A stretch of DNA of 51,144 bases, taken from the NCBI GenBank assembly GCA_022773025.1, contig JALEZF010000055.1:1-51144 (forward strand), read 5' to 3'. How positions within the stretch are numbered: position 1 is the first letter of the stretch; each line of letters starts with the position of its first letter. The notes beneath the pieces were generated by a model. It was not told where the DNA came from. It did no database searches and saw nothing but the letters and a program-made list of their open reading frames with translations. Positions 1 through 8,384 of this stretch are shown here, in pieces. This DNA comes from Clostridium sp. Its GTDB lineage: Bacteria; Bacillota; Clostridia; Clostridiales; Clostridiaceae. The translations under genes and the position numbers were made by a program.

Positions 1-2154
1 TATATAAAAGAAGTAAGGCAAGATGATACAGAGGTAGTCCCAGAAACTCCTTCAGCAGGAAAGGGACAAGTAGTCAATGTAACCTCTAATTTGAGAATAA
101 GATCAGAGGCGTCAACTAGCAGCTCTATAGTTGGATATTTAAATAATGGTGACTCATTCGATATTTTAGGAAAAGAAGGTAAGTGGTATCACATATCTCA
201 TAATGGGACTAAAGGCTATATCCATGGAGATTATGTCAAAGCCAATGAAGAGGATGGAAGTGAAAGTTCTGGAAATAGCGGAAGTGATTCCAGTACGTCA
301 ACTCAAGGAAAAGGACAAGTTGTAAATATAACTTCAAACTTAAGAATAAGATCAAAAGCATCTACAGATAGTGAGGTTATAGGATATCTTAATAATGGAG
401 ACACTTTTGATATCTTAGGGAAAGAAGGCAAGTGGTATCACATCTCTTATAATGGTACTAAGGGCTATATCCATGGAGATTATGTTAAAGTTACTGAAGA
501 AGGTGGAAGTCAAAATCCAGGAAATAGTGGAAGTGATTCAAATACTTCGGCTCAAGGAAAAGGACAAGTTGTAAATATAACTTCAAACCTAAGGATAAGA
601 TCAAAAGCATCTACAGATAGTGAGGTCATAGGATATCTTAATAATGGAGACACTTTTGATATCTTAGGGAAAGAAGGTAATTGGTACAACATATCACATA
701 ATGGAATCAAAGGGTATGTCCATGAAGATTATGTGAAAGAGCTTCAAGGAAATGCTGGAGATTCAGGAAGTAATAATGGTGAAAATAATGGAAACAGTAG
801 CGACAGCAATACAGCTGTAGGAAAAACAGGACAAGTCATAAATGTATCCACAGGTCTTAGGATGAGAGCTGGTGCGGGGACAAACTATGAAGTTGTTGGT
901 TGGCTTTACGAGGGAGATACCTTTGAGATTTTAGGAAAAGAAAGCTCATGGTACAAAATAAAGAAGAATGGCGTAACTGCATACATTCATTCTGACTATG
1001 TGAAGGTTCTTGAAAGCGGAAATCAAAATGGTTCAGACTCAGGCTCAAATGATTCAACCTCAGGTGGAGAAACTTCTCAAAGTTCAAAAGGTACTGTAGT
1101 AAATGCACCTAATGGATTAAGAGTACGAGAAGGAGCAGGAACTAATTATTCCGTAGTTGGTTGGCTATATGACAATGATGAAGTGAAAATAATCGAAAAA
1201 TCTGGACAATGGTACAAGATTGAAGCTAAAGGAACTCAAGGATATGTTCATAGCGACTACATAAAGCTTAGTGCTGGTGCAAATGATGGAAATAATAGTA
1301 ATTCGGGTTCGGAAAACTTAAGTAAAAAAGGAAAGATAGTAAATGTCTCAACAGCTTTAAGAGTTAGAAAAGAACCAAATACTACTTCGGAGGTTTTGGG
1401 ATTTGTATATTCTGGGACCATAGTAGATATAAAAGGCAAAACAGGAGACTGGTACAAGATTTCTTATGATGACAAAGATGCCTATGTGCATTCTGACTAT
1501 GTGAAAGAGGTAAGCGGTGATGAAGCTAACGATAATAATACACCAAGCATAGTTATAAAGAAAAAAGGAAAAGTAGTAAATGTAGAATCTAGTTTAAGAG
1601 TTAGAGAAAAGGCTACTACTGATTCCCTAGTCATGGGATATCTTTCTCCAGGTGAAACCTTTGATATATTAGATAAGGTAGGAGACTGGTACAAGATAAG
1701 TTTTGATACTTATAGCACAAAGAAACAAGGATATGTTCACAAAGATTATGTACAAGAGTTTGATGAAGTAGCTAGTGATAATGCTACTGGACTTGAAATA
1801 GTAGAATACGCTAAGAAATTCTTAGGAGTAGAATATGTCTGGGGAGGAACGACTCCGAACGGATTTGACTGTTCTGGCTTTACTCAATATGTCTATAGGC
1901 ATTTTGGAATTGAGACAGGAAGAACTACATGGGATCAGATAAAGACAGGAAGAAGAGTTGCAGTAAGTGCTGCACAGGCGGGTGATTTAATATTCTTTGG
2001 AGATTATGATGACCCTATGAATCCAGTCCATGTAGGAATGTATATGGGAAATGGAGACGTAATCCATGCATCATATGGTGCAAAAAAAATAAAGATAACA
2101 AAAATTGATCATTTTGGAATGAATATAATTCAAGCCAATAGATATATAAAGTAG
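1..2154 (+). CDS. SH3b-repeat NlpC/P60 cell-wall endopeptidase, 5'-partial
   Basis: The reading frame is open from the first base, so the true start and signal peptide lie outside the window; the TTG at 91 is not a start. Seven SH3b repeats (each ends in a GY(I/V)H-x-DYVK-like segment) are separated by Ser/Asn/Gly-rich linkers, and the first codons (YIKEV) look like the tail of an eighth. SH3b domains bind peptidoglycan. The last ~120 residues are an NlpC/P60 domain with Cys in DCSGF (codon 1870), His in HVGMYMG (2029) and a third polar position, His in VIHAS (2065). The family cleaves D-Glu-diaminopimelate bonds in stem peptides. It is inferred to be a secreted autolysin acting in wall turnover or separation. 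A terminator follows closely, so it ends its transcript. Confidence 0.93.
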   Translation, partial: YIKEVRQDDTEVVPETPSAGKGQVVNVTSNLRIRSEASTSSSIVGYLNNGDSFDILGKEGKWYHISHNGTKGYIHGDYVKANEEDGSESSGNSGSDSSTSTQGKGQVVNITSNLRIRSKASTDSEVIGYLNNGDTFDILGKEGKWYHISYNGTKGYIHGDYVKVTEEGGSQNPGNSGSDSNTSAQGKGQVVNITSNLRIRSKASTDSEVIGYLNNGDTFDILGKEGNWYNISHNGIKGYVHEDYVKELQGNAGDSGSNNGENNGNSSDSNTAVGKTGQVINVSTGLRMRAGAGTNYEVVGWLYEGDTFEILGKESSWYKIKKNGVTAYIHSDYVKVLESGNQNGSDSGSNDSTSGGETSQSSKGTVVNAPNGLRVREGAGTNYSVVGWLYDNDEVKIIEKSGQWYKIEAKGTQGYVHSDYIKLSAGANDGNNSNSGSENLSKKGKIVNVSTALRVRKEPNTTSEVLGFVYSGTIVDIKGKTGDWYKISYDDKDAYVHSDYVKEVSGDEANDNNTPSIVIKKKGKVVNVESSLRVREKATTDSLVMGYLSPGETFDILDKVGDWYKISFDTYSTKKQGYVHKDYVQEFDEVASDNATGLEIVEYAKKFLGVEYVWGGTTPNGFDCSGFTQYVYRHFGIETGRTTWDQIKTGRRVAVSAAQAGDLIFFGDYDDPMNPVHVGMYMGNGDVIHASYGAKKIKITKIDHFGMNIIQANRYIK
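302..677 (+). repeat. Near-identical tandem copies within the SH3b gene
   Basis: Bases 302-428 and 551-677 differ at only about three positions, with a 249-base (83-codon) period. The other SH3b repeats of the gene are much more diverged. This points to recent duplication or gene conversion of one SH3b unit, and makes the stretch prone to repeat-number change. Confidence 0.85.
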
Positions 2155-2162
2155 AAATTTAA

Positions 2163-2199
2163 AATAGCCTTGGGAGAAAATCCTAAGGCTATTTTTTAT
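2163..2199 (+). terminator. Rho-independent terminator after the NlpC/P60 gene
   Basis: Arms AATAGCCTT and AAGGCTATT with an inner GGA/TCC pairing around a GAAAA-type loop, followed by TTTTTT, ten bases after the stop codon. Confidence 0.9.
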
Positions 2200-2262
2200 A
2201 TGATTTGCAAAAACTATTATTGCAAATACAATGCATTACGCAAAAATTAACAATTAAAACAA

Positions 2263-2290
2263 TGGACAAATCATAAAAAATGAATATAAT
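2263..2290 (+). promoter_or_regulatory. Sigma-A promoter of the cadC-cadA operon
   Basis: TGGACA (2263-2268), a 16-base spacer and a perfect TATAAT (2285-2290). The predicted start of transcription falls at the beginning of the palindromic operator. Confidence 0.65.
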
Positions 2291-2297
2291 AAAAGTA

Positions 2298-2319
2298 TGA
2301 ACATATGAATAGATGTTCA
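2298..2319 (+). promoter_or_regulatory. Operator for the ArsR/SmtB repressor
   Basis: Perfect inverted repeat TGAACAT-N8-ATGTTCA just downstream of the -10 box and before the repressor gene. ArsR/SmtB proteins are dimers that bind imperfect 12-2-12-type palindromes at this position and release DNA when metal binds, so autoregulation is the likely mode. Confidence 0.7.
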
Positions 2320-2336
2320 CATGAATGGAGGCAAGG

Positions 2337-2690
2337 ATGAAAGATATAGAAGTTTGTAATTGTAAGGTTATACATGATGATGTAATAAATAAAATTAAAG
2401 ATAAGCTACCAGAGGATGAAATTTTATGTGATTTATCTGATTTATTCAAGGTATTTGGAGATGGAACTAGAATCAAGATAATATGTGCTTTATTTCAGCA
2501 TGAAATGTGTGTATGTGATATTGCAGCACTTTTAAATATGAGTCAGTCAGCGGTTTCCCACCAGCTTAGAGTGCTTAAAACTGCTAAGCTGGTAAATAAC
2601 AGAAGAGAGGGGAAGGTTGTGTACTATTCTTTAACAGATGATCATGTTAAGAGGATTTTTGACCAAGGCTTAAGTCATGTATTAGAGTAA
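2337..2690 (+). CDS. cadC: ArsR/SmtB-family metal-sensing repressor, CadC-like
   Basis: A protein of 117 residues. The chosen ATG has GGAGG five bases upstream; an ATG 12 bases earlier lies inside that ribosome site. It is a winged-helix repressor: the recognition helix is around SQSAVSHQLRVLK and the wing around REGKVVYYSLTD. The metal-site signature EMCVCD matches the ELCVCD of CadC, and an N-terminal CNC pair could complete a Cys4-type Cd/Pb/Zn site as in CadC. It lies five codons before a heavy-metal ATPase and behind a palindromic operator, the usual metal-inducible efflux arrangement. The exact metal cannot be read from sequence; Cd/Pb/Zn is inferred from the Cys pattern. Confidence 0.9.
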   Translation: MKDIEVCNCKVIHDDVINKIKDKLPEDEILCDLSDLFKVFGDGTRIKIICALFQHEMCVCDIAALLNMSQSAVSHQLRVLKTAKLVNNRREGKVVYYSLTDDHVKRIFDQGLSHVLE

Positions 2691-2707
2691 AGGGGATGGA
2701 GAGAAAC

Positions 2708-5173
2708 ATGGATAAAAGTTTAAAAAAACAATTTAACTTGCAAGGACTTCATTGTGCGAATTGTGCTAACAAGATAGAAGATAAGATTTCAAAGATATCT
2801 TGGGTGAAAGAGGCCAATATAAATTTTGCTACTAAGACATTAACTTTAGAATCAGAAGGCCATTTAGATGATGAAAAGATAAATGAATTACAATATATCG
2901 TAAATTCTGTAGAAAGTGGAGTGATTCTAAAGGAAAAAAAGAAAGCTATGTCAGTGAAAACAAAAATGAAGGTCGCTACAAAGGCTACTTCGGATATTCC
3001 GATTGCTTCATGTGAAAATAAAAAGATCTATCTTCTTCAGGGATTAAATTGTGCTGGATGTGCAGCAAAGATAGAAGATAAAGTTGGAAGACTTCCTATG
3101 GTAAAAGAAGCATCTTTAGACTTTGTATCAAAGAAATTAATAATAGATTTAGAGAATAATAAAGAAGATGTAGATGCTAGAGTTAGAAAGATAGTAAATG
3201 ATTTAGAACCAGATGTGTCGGTAAAAGGCATATCTGTAGATATGCCAAGGTCTGCATATGCATTAAATGCATATGGTGCCATAGAGGAAAAAGAACACCA
3301 TGAATTAGATCATAGTCACGATGAAGACCATGGAGATATATCCAAGGAAGACAAGATAAAATTTGTAGTAGGCTCCATGTTTTTCGTAGCTGCATTTATA
3401 GTTAGAGACATAGAATGGCTTAAAGTTATACTATTTCTTATAAGTTATATATTAGTAGGTGGACATGTAGTTGTGAGGGCTGCCAAAAATATACTAAAAG
3501 GTCAGGTGTTTGACGAGAATTTCCTAATGGCCATTGCAACGATTGGAGCTTTTGCTATAAAAGAATATCCGGAAGCTGTAGCTGTTATGATCTTTTATCA
3601 AATAGGAGAACTTTTCCAAGATGCAGCGGTAAGTCATTCAAGAAAGTCCATAGGAGAACTAATGAATATAAGACCTGACTATGCCACTATAAAAGTTGGG
3701 AATGAAGAAAAGATAGTGGATCCAGAAAAAGTTAATATAAATGATATTATCATAGTAAAACCAGGAGAAAGAATCCCTCTTGATGGAAAGATAATTGAAG
3801 GAGAAGCTCAGATAGACACATCTGCTTTGACGGGAGAATCCGTTCCAAGAAAAGTATCTATAGGTGATGAAGTATTAGGCGGATGTATAAACACCAATGG
3901 AGTACTAAATATAAAAGTAACAAAGGTATTTGGAGAATCAACTGTAGCAAAAATCTTGGATTTAGTAGAAAATGCAGGGGCAAAAAAAGCTCCAACAGAA
4001 AAATTTATAACTAAGTTTGCTAGATATTATACTCCTGTAGTTGTATTTTTAGCTTTAGCTTTAGCTGTGATTCCTCCAATTTTAAATGGAGGACATGACG
4101 TCCATCAGTGGATATATAGAGGACTATCATTTTTAGTGGTTTCATGCCCATGCGCATTAGTGGTATCTATACCACTAGGATTCTTTGGAGGCATAGGTGC
4201 AGCTTCTAAAAATGGAATTCTTGTAAAAGGTGGAAACTACTTAGAAGCTTTAAACAAAGTTGATACTGTAGTTTTTGATAAGACGGGAACTCTTACAAAA
4301 GGAGTGTTTAAAGTTACAAAGATTCATACTGAAAGCTGGATAAATGAATCTGATTTAATGTACTATGCCTCTTATGGAGAAAGTTACTCTAATCATCCAA
4401 TAGCCAAATCTATAATAACAGCTTATGGAAAGGAAATTGACAAAAGCAAGGTTTCTGGTCTAAAAGAGATATCAGGACATGGATTACAAGTTAATATTAA
4501 TGAGAAAACTATCCTTTTAGGTAATAGTAAGCTTATGGAAAAGGAAGATATAACTCATCCTATACCAAAAGAAATTGGAACAATCGTACATGTTGCTATA
4601 GACAAAAGATACGCAGGATATATAGTTATATCTGATGAAATAAAGGAAGATTCTAAGAGAGCCATAGAGCTTTTAAAGAAGGCAGGAGTAAAAAACACTA
4701 TTATGCTTACTGGTGATAATGAAGCAATAGCAAAAGCTGTCTCAGAGGAAATTGGTTTAGATAAATATTATAGTCAGCTATTGCCTCAGGATAAAGTTGA
4801 AAAGCTTGATGATATTGACAAAGTAAAACAGGGTAAGATGATATTTATAGGGGATGGAATAAATGATGCTCCAGTGCTTGCTAGAGCAGATATAGGAATA
4901 GCCATGGGAGGAATAGGTTCAGATGCCGCTATAGAAGCTGCTGATGTAGTTATAATGACAGATGAACCATCAAAGATAGCTCAGGCTATAAACATTGCAA
5001 AAGCAACTCAAAAGATAGTATGGCAGAATATAATTATCGCTTTAGTGATAAAAGTAGCAATACTAATCTTAGTAGCTATGGGGTTAGGAAATATGTGGGA
5101 AGCTGTTTTTGGAGATGTAGGTGTAGCACTTATAGCTATAGTTAACTCTGCAAGGGTTTTAAAATTAAAATAG
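2708..5173 (+). CDS. cadA: Cd/Zn/Pb-exporting P1B-type ATPase
   Basis: An integral-membrane metal pump of 821 residues from the ATG at 2708, which has GGAGAG upstream; the ATG at 2696 has no well-placed ribosome site. Two N-terminal heavy-metal-associated domains carry CANC (Cys16/19) and CAGC (Cys115/118). A His/Asp/Glu-rich loop (about residues 198-214) follows. The membrane CPC motif (about 480-482) and the phosphorylated Asp in DKTGTLT (about 524) are present, as is GDGINDAP in the P-domain. CPC with two HMA domains and a His-rich loop fits the Zn/Cd/Pb subgroup. It is co-transcribed with the upstream repressor and closed by a strong terminator. Function is detoxifying efflux; metal preference is inferred. 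Confidence 0.94.
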   Translation: MDKSLKKQFNLQGLHCANCANKIEDKISKISWVKEANINFATKTLTLESEGHLDDEKINELQYIVNSVESGVILKEKKKAMSVKTKMKVATKATSDIPIASCENKKIYLLQGLNCAGCAAKIEDKVGRLPMVKEASLDFVSKKLIIDLENNKEDVDARVRKIVNDLEPDVSVKGISVDMPRSAYALNAYGAIEEKEHHELDHSHDEDHGDISKEDKIKFVVGSMFFVAAFIVRDIEWLKVILFLISYILVGGHVVVRAAKNILKGQVFDENFLMAIATIGAFAIKEYPEAVAVMIFYQIGELFQDAAVSHSRKSIGELMNIRPDYATIKVGNEEKIVDPEKVNINDIIIVKPGERIPLDGKIIEGEAQIDTSALTGESVPRKVSIGDEVLGGCINTNGVLNIKVTKVFGESTVAKILDLVENAGAKKAPTEKFITKFARYYTPVVVFLALALAVIPPILNGGHDVHQWIYRGLSFLVVSCPCALVVSIPLGFFGGIGAASKNGILVKGGNYLEALNKVDTVVFDKTGTLTKGVFKVTKIHTESWINESDLMYYASYGESYSNHPIAKSIITAYGKEIDKSKVSGLKEISGHGLQVNINEKTILLGNSKLMEKEDITHPIPKEIGTIVHVAIDKRYAGYIVISDEIKEDSKRAIELLKKAGVKNTIMLTGDNEAIAKAVSEEIGLDKYYSQLLPQDKVEKLDDIDKVKQGKMIFIGDGINDAPVLARADIGIAMGGIGSDAAIEAADVVIMTDEPSKIAQAINIAKATQKIVWQNIIIALVIKVAILILVAMGLGNMWEAVFGDVGVALIAIVNSARVLKLK

Positions 5174-5178
5174 TATAA

Positions 5179-5220
5179 TTTTAGGCTTAGAATAATTTTA
5201 TTCTAAGCCTAAAATTTTTT
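5179..5220 (+). terminator. Terminator of the cadCA operon
   Basis: A long stem, TTTAGGCTTAGAATA against TATTCTAAGCCTAAA, with an ATTT loop followed by a T tract. Confidence 0.93.
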
Positions 5221-5232
5221 ATATAGAAATAG

Positions 5233-5282
5233 TTGACAAGAAATAAATGGTATGATATATTGTATTAAACGGTATTTAATAC
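5233..5282 (+). promoter_or_regulatory. Promoter with overlapping palindrome for the nfeD-floA operon
   Basis: TTGACA (5233-5238) lies 18 bases before TATATT (5257-5262). A perfect inverted repeat, GTATTAAA-N5-TTTAATAC (5262-5282), starts at the end of the -10 box and covers the predicted start site. A second nested palindrome GGTATT-T-AATACC lies at 5271-5283. The placement suits a repressor operator; the regulator is unknown. Confidence 0.55.
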
Positions 5283-5373
5283 CTTTTGCTAAAATATTAA
5301 ATTTTGTATAAAATATAGTAAATTAATACAATAAATAGTATGATATTAAGTAAGATATAAAGGAGGTGGGGTT

Positions 5374-5880
5374 ATGTTTATAGAGGCATTAAACAATATA
5401 ACTATGGCTAGTGGAATTCTATTTTTATTAGGATTTATATTGGTTATAGTAGAGATGTGTATACCAGGTTTCGGTGTGCCGGGTATATCAGGAGCAATTC
5501 TCCTTATTATAGGTATAGTACTAACTGCAGAAACTACAGCAGAAGCACTAATTTTAGGGACAATCATATTGATAGTATTAGCTGTGGCCTTTGGTATTGT
5601 AATATATCTTATATCAAAAGGTAAACTTAAAGGAATAGTGCTTAAAGATAAACTTGACAAAGTAAGTGGTTATTCAAGCACTGAGAATCTAGACTATTTC
5701 CTAGGAAAAGAAGGGGTTACCATAACTGTTTTAAGACCTGCAGGTACTGCAGATTTTAATGGTGAAAAATTAGATGTAGTTTCTGAATGCGAATATTTAG
5801 AAAAAGGAACCCAAATAAAAGTTATAAAGATAGACGGAAGAAAAGTTTTAGTTAGATCAATACAAAATATAAAAAATTAA
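5374..5880 (+). CDS. NfeD-like membrane protein
   Basis: A protein of 168 residues with several hydrophobic segments in the first ~95 residues, then a soluble C-terminal domain (about 105-166) that has the small OB-fold pattern of NfeD proteins: GKEGVTITVLRPAGTADFNGEKLDVVSE followed by GTQIKVIKIDGRKVLVR. It is the short form without the N-terminal ClpP-like protease domain. The GGAGGTGGGG ribosome site is strong. NfeD proteins are encoded beside flotillins or stomatins and are thought to assist membrane-microdomain assembly; the flotillin gene follows 36 bases later. A promoter and palindrome precede it. Confidence 0.85.
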   Translation: MFIEALNNITMASGILFLLGFILVIVEMCIPGFGVPGISGAILLIIGIVLTAETTAEALILGTIILIVLAVAFGIVIYLISKGKLKGIVLKDKLDKVSGYSSTENLDYFLGKEGVTITVLRPAGTADFNGEKLDVVSECEYLEKGTQIKVIKIDGRKVLVRSIQNIKN

Positions 5881-5916
5881 ATTCAAAATAAATAAGAGAA
5901 AAGGAGATGTTTAATT

Positions 5917-6903
5917 ATGTCAGGAATTGTAGGCACAGCAACAGTTATGATACTAGTTATAATAGTACTAGTACTATTCTTCACATTTGTTCCAGTAGGA
6001 CTTTGGATTTCAGCATCAGCAGCTGGAGTAAGGGTAGGTATTTTCAATTTAGTAGGTATGAGACTTAGAAGAGTTGTACCTAGCAAAATAGTGTTACCTC
6101 TTATAAAATCTACAAAAGCAGGAATGCACTTAAATGTTAACCAGCTTGAAGCTCACTATTTAGCAGGTGGTAATGTTGATAAAGTAGTAGATGCACTTAT
6201 AGCAGCACAGAGAGCAAATATACAGCTTTTATTTGAAAAAGCAGCAGCTATTGATTTAGCTGGTAGAGACGTACTAGAAGCAGTTAAAATGAGTGTAAAT
6301 CCTAAAGTTATAGAAACTCCAAAAGTTTCAGCAGTTTCAAAAGACGGTATAGAACTATTAGTTAAAGCTAGAGTTACAGTAAGAGCAAACTTAGAAAGAT
6401 TAGTAGGTGGAGCTGGAGAATCAACTATATTGGCCAGAGTTGGTGAAGGTATAGTAACTACTGTTGGTAGTTCAGGATCTCACAAACAGGTTCTAGAGAA
6501 TCCAGATACTATATCAAAAGTTGTTTTATCAAAGGGACTGGATGCAGGAACAGCATTTGAAATTCTTTCTATAGATATAGCTGATATAGATGTAGGAAGA
6601 AACATAGGAGCTCAACTTCAAACTCTTCAAGCAGAAGCAGATAAAAATATAGCTCAAGCTAAAGCAGAAGAAAGAAGAGCAATGGCTGTAGCAAAAGAAC
6701 AAGAAATGAAAGCTGCTGTTGTAGAAGCAGAAGCAGAAATTCCAAGAGCTATGGCATATGCCTTAAAAGAAGGAAAGCTTGGAATAATGGATTATTATGA
6801 TATGCAAAATATAATAGCAGATACTAAGATGAGAACTTCTATTTCCTCAACAGGTCAATCAACATCTACAATAGGTGGAAATGACGATAAGAGTGGTAAA
6901 TAA
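5917..6903 (+). CDS. floA: Flotillin-like protein FloA
   Basis: A protein of 328 residues close in length to FloA of Bacillus. One N-terminal membrane segment (about 5-30) is followed by the conserved stretch [15 protein letters not shown], the SPFH/PHB region ([34 protein letters not shown]) and an Ala/Glu-rich coiled-coil (about 225-275) containing [19 protein letters not shown]. FloA scaffolds functional membrane microdomains on the inner face of the membrane. The coiled coil looks about seven residues shorter than my memory of the Bacillus protein. It sits in an operon with NfeD upstream and a small soluble protein three bases downstream. Confidence 0.93.
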   Translation: MSGIVGTATVMILVIIVLVLFFTFVPVGLWISASAAGVRVGIFNLVGMRLRRVVPSKIVLPLIKSTKAGMHLNVNQLEAHYLAGGNVDKVVDALIAAQRANIQLLFEKAAAIDLAGRDVLEAVKMSVNPKVIETPKVSAVSKDGIELLVKARVTVRANLERLVGGAGESTILARVGEGIVTTVGSSGSHKQVLENPDTISKVVLSKGLDAGTAFEILSIDIADIDVGRNIGAQLQTLQAEADKNIAQAKAEERRAMAVAKEQEMKAAVVEAEAEIPRAMAYALKEGKLGIMDYYDMQNIIADTKMRTSISSTGQSTSTIGGNDDKSGK

Positions 6904-6906
6904 TAT

Positions 6907-7329
6907 ATGGGAATGGGATTAGGAGATATATTTAAAGCTATAGTTGAGGAACTAGGAGACGATGCTATGGGTTCTGCTGCCAAAATGCTTTTTAATGAAA
7001 AGAAAGATGAATTTCCTATTCCTCTTAAAAAACCATTTTGGGAAGACAATAAGCAGCAGCCTGAAGTGAAACCAAAAAGACCACCACAAAACAGCAAGAA
7101 AAAAACTAAAAAAGCTGTTGAACCTAAAAATATACCTGAGGAATTCAATAAAGATGAAATGAAAAATGATGTGAAATCATTAGATGCTCAGTTAGCTAAA
7201 CTTCAACAAAAGGAATCTCCTTGTGAATATATTGCATCTTTAGACAAAGAAGAAATAAAAAGAGGCATAATAATGTCTGAAATTTTAGGGAAACCTAGAT
7301 GCAAACAGCGTATGAGAAGAAGATTTTAA
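6907..7329 (+). CDS. Conserved-looking small protein encoded with flotillin
   Basis: A protein of 140 residues, not recognised. The start codon is only three bases after floA and has no strong ribosome site, so it is probably translationally coupled. The first ~35 residues are an acidic amphipathic helix-like region, the middle is Lys/Pro/Gln-rich and probably disordered, and the end is a compact basic motif IKRGIIMSEILGKPRCKQRMRRRF-like tail. The tail resembles a short SEILGxPR-type C-terminal motif of other Firmicute proteins, recalled from general knowledge. No membrane segment is seen. A role as a soluble partner of FloA is inferred from position only. Confidence 0.75.
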   Translation: MGMGLGDIFKAIVEELGDDAMGSAAKMLFNEKKDEFPIPLKKPFWEDNKQQPEVKPKRPPQNSKKKTKKAVEPKNIPEEFNKDEMKNDVKSLDAQLAKLQQKESPCEYIASLDKEEIKRGIIMSEILGKPRCKQRMRRRF

Positions 7330-7334
7330 AAAAT

Positions 7335-7371
7335 AAAAGCTCACAGATTATATAATCTGTGGGCTTTTATA
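7335..7371 (+). terminator. Terminator of the nfeD-floA operon
   Basis: Stem AAAAGCTCACAGATTA against AATCTGTGGGCTTTT around TAT, with T-rich sequence after it. The A and T flanks may allow it to work on both strands. Confidence 0.85.
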
Positions 7372-7412
7372 AATTACTTCAAATATTAATCTACATTAAG
7401 AAGCAATTACCA

Positions 7413-7441
7413 TTGACAAAGAGCTGAATTATAAATATAAT
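7413..7441 (+). promoter_or_regulatory. Consensus promoter with no ORF behind it
   Basis: Perfect TTGACA (7413-7418), a 17-base spacer and perfect TATAAT (7436-7441). The next feature on this strand is a terminator about 70 bases later, which suggests a short non-coding transcript. Confidence 0.75.
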
Positions 7442-7447
7442 TACATG

Positions 7448-7552
7448 TGTTTGAAAATTACAGGTATTGATTTTAAGTAACGTAGGGATATTTTTATACC
7501 AGTTAAGAGGCTTGAGTATGATATAGGGTTGTGTCATACTCAAGCTTTTTTC
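7448..7552 (+). ncRNA. Candidate small RNA of about 100 nt
   Basis: It runs from the predicted start behind a perfect promoter to a strong intrinsic terminator: stem GCTTGAGTATGA against TCATACTCAAGC (7510-7545) followed by TTTTTT. The body holds a possible GGTAT/ATACC hairpin (about 7473-7505). The only frame with an ATG gives 11 codons and no ribosome site. The terminator points away from the convergent phosphodiesterase gene on the other strand and does not serve the floA operon, which has its own terminator 140 bases upstream. I do not recognise the RNA as a known family. Confidence 0.55.
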
Positions 7553-7561
7553 CATGCTTTT

Positions 7562-8293
7562 TTATCTACGACTCATAATCTTAGATAGCTTATCTGGGTA
7601 GTTGGTTATTATAGCATTTACTTTCAAATCAAGTAAAGCTTCCATATGAATCTCGTGATTCACTGTATAGGTATTTATCATTATACCTTCATCTTGAATC
7701 TTCTTTGTAAGTTCAGCATCTAAAAGAGAGAAATACTGAGGATGAAGAGCATCAGCACCGATATTTTTACAATATTTTTCTATATCAACAAAAGTTCCTT
7801 CATATAAAAGTCCTGTCTTTATACTACTGTCTATGTCCTTACATTTGATCATAGAAAAATGATTAAATGATGAAAGTATTACAGAATCTTTAAAATCATA
7901 TTTGTAAATAAGCTCTATAACCTTCTTCTCTATGCCGTTGTATGGGAAAAGTCCATTTTTAAGTTCTAAATTTAGAAATATATGATTTTCCTTTGCAAAC
8001 TGCAAAAGTTCTTCTAAAGTAGGAATCTTCTCACCCTGAAATTCAGGTGAAAATTTAATTCCAAAATCAAAATTTAAAAGCTCATCATATGTATAATCCT
8101 TTAGAAGTCCAGTACCGTTTGAGGTCCTATCTAATAATTCATCGTGACAGATAACCAAAACTCCATCCTTTGACATTTGAACATCAGTCTCTATACCATG
8201 GCAACCAGCTTTCATGGCTTCTCTAAAAGCTAACATGGTATTTTCAGGGTACATTCCACTAAATCCCCTATGGGCAATGTTTAAAGTTTTCAT
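7562..8293 (-). CDS. Glycerophosphodiester phosphodiesterase (GDPD family)
   Basis: A protein of 243 residues that hydrolyses glycerophosphodiesters to glycerol-3-phosphate and an alcohol. Family motifs are clear: AHRGFSGMYPENTMLAF at the N-terminus (catalytic His and Arg with the metal-binding Glu), then GIETDVQMSKDGVLVICHDELLDRT with the metal ligands and second catalytic His, and LNLELKNG. There is no signal peptide, so it is the cytosolic UgpQ-like type rather than secreted GlpQ. It is a single gene, divergent from the small membrane protein gene, with an AAAGGAGA-type ribosome site. Its role in recycling lipid head groups is inferred from the family. Confidence 0.9.
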   Translation of the reverse strand: MKTLNIAHRGFSGMYPENTMLAFREAMKAGCHGIETDVQMSKDGVLVICHDELLDRTSNGTGLLKDYTYDELLNFDFGIKFSPEFQGEKIPTLEELLQFAKENHIFLNLELKNGLFPYNGIEKKVIELIYKYDFKDSVILSSFNHFSMIKCKDIDSSIKTGLLYEGTFVDIEKYCKNIGADALHPQYFSLLDAELTKKIQDEGIMINTYTVNHEIHMEALLDLKVNAIITNYPDKLSKIMSRR

Positions 8294-8384
8294 ATTTCAA
8301 TCTCCTTTAATCGTCATGATATGATATAATATAATTATAAATCAACAAATAGAAAAGATAAAATATAAAGAAAGGAAATTTTTT

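Noticed and set aside
1..2154. SH3b repeats considered as a CRISPR-like or DNA-level array
   Set aside because: The repeats are coding units with an 83-codon period in a continuous frame; no spacers or short palindromic repeats.
2203..2227. Inverted repeat ATTTGCAA-N9-TTGCAAAT upstream of the cadC promoter
   Set aside because: Eight-base arms in AT-rich DNA, away from the promoter boxes; no regulator link, could be chance.
2189..2476. Minus-strand 95-codon ORF across the cadC leader
   Set aside because: It covers the promoter, operator and the first part of cadC on the other strand and has no ribosome site; AT-rich shadow.
7443..7480. 11-codon ORF (starting at about 7445) inside the first candidate sRNA
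   Set aside because: No ribosome site and the ATG lies at or before the predicted RNA start.
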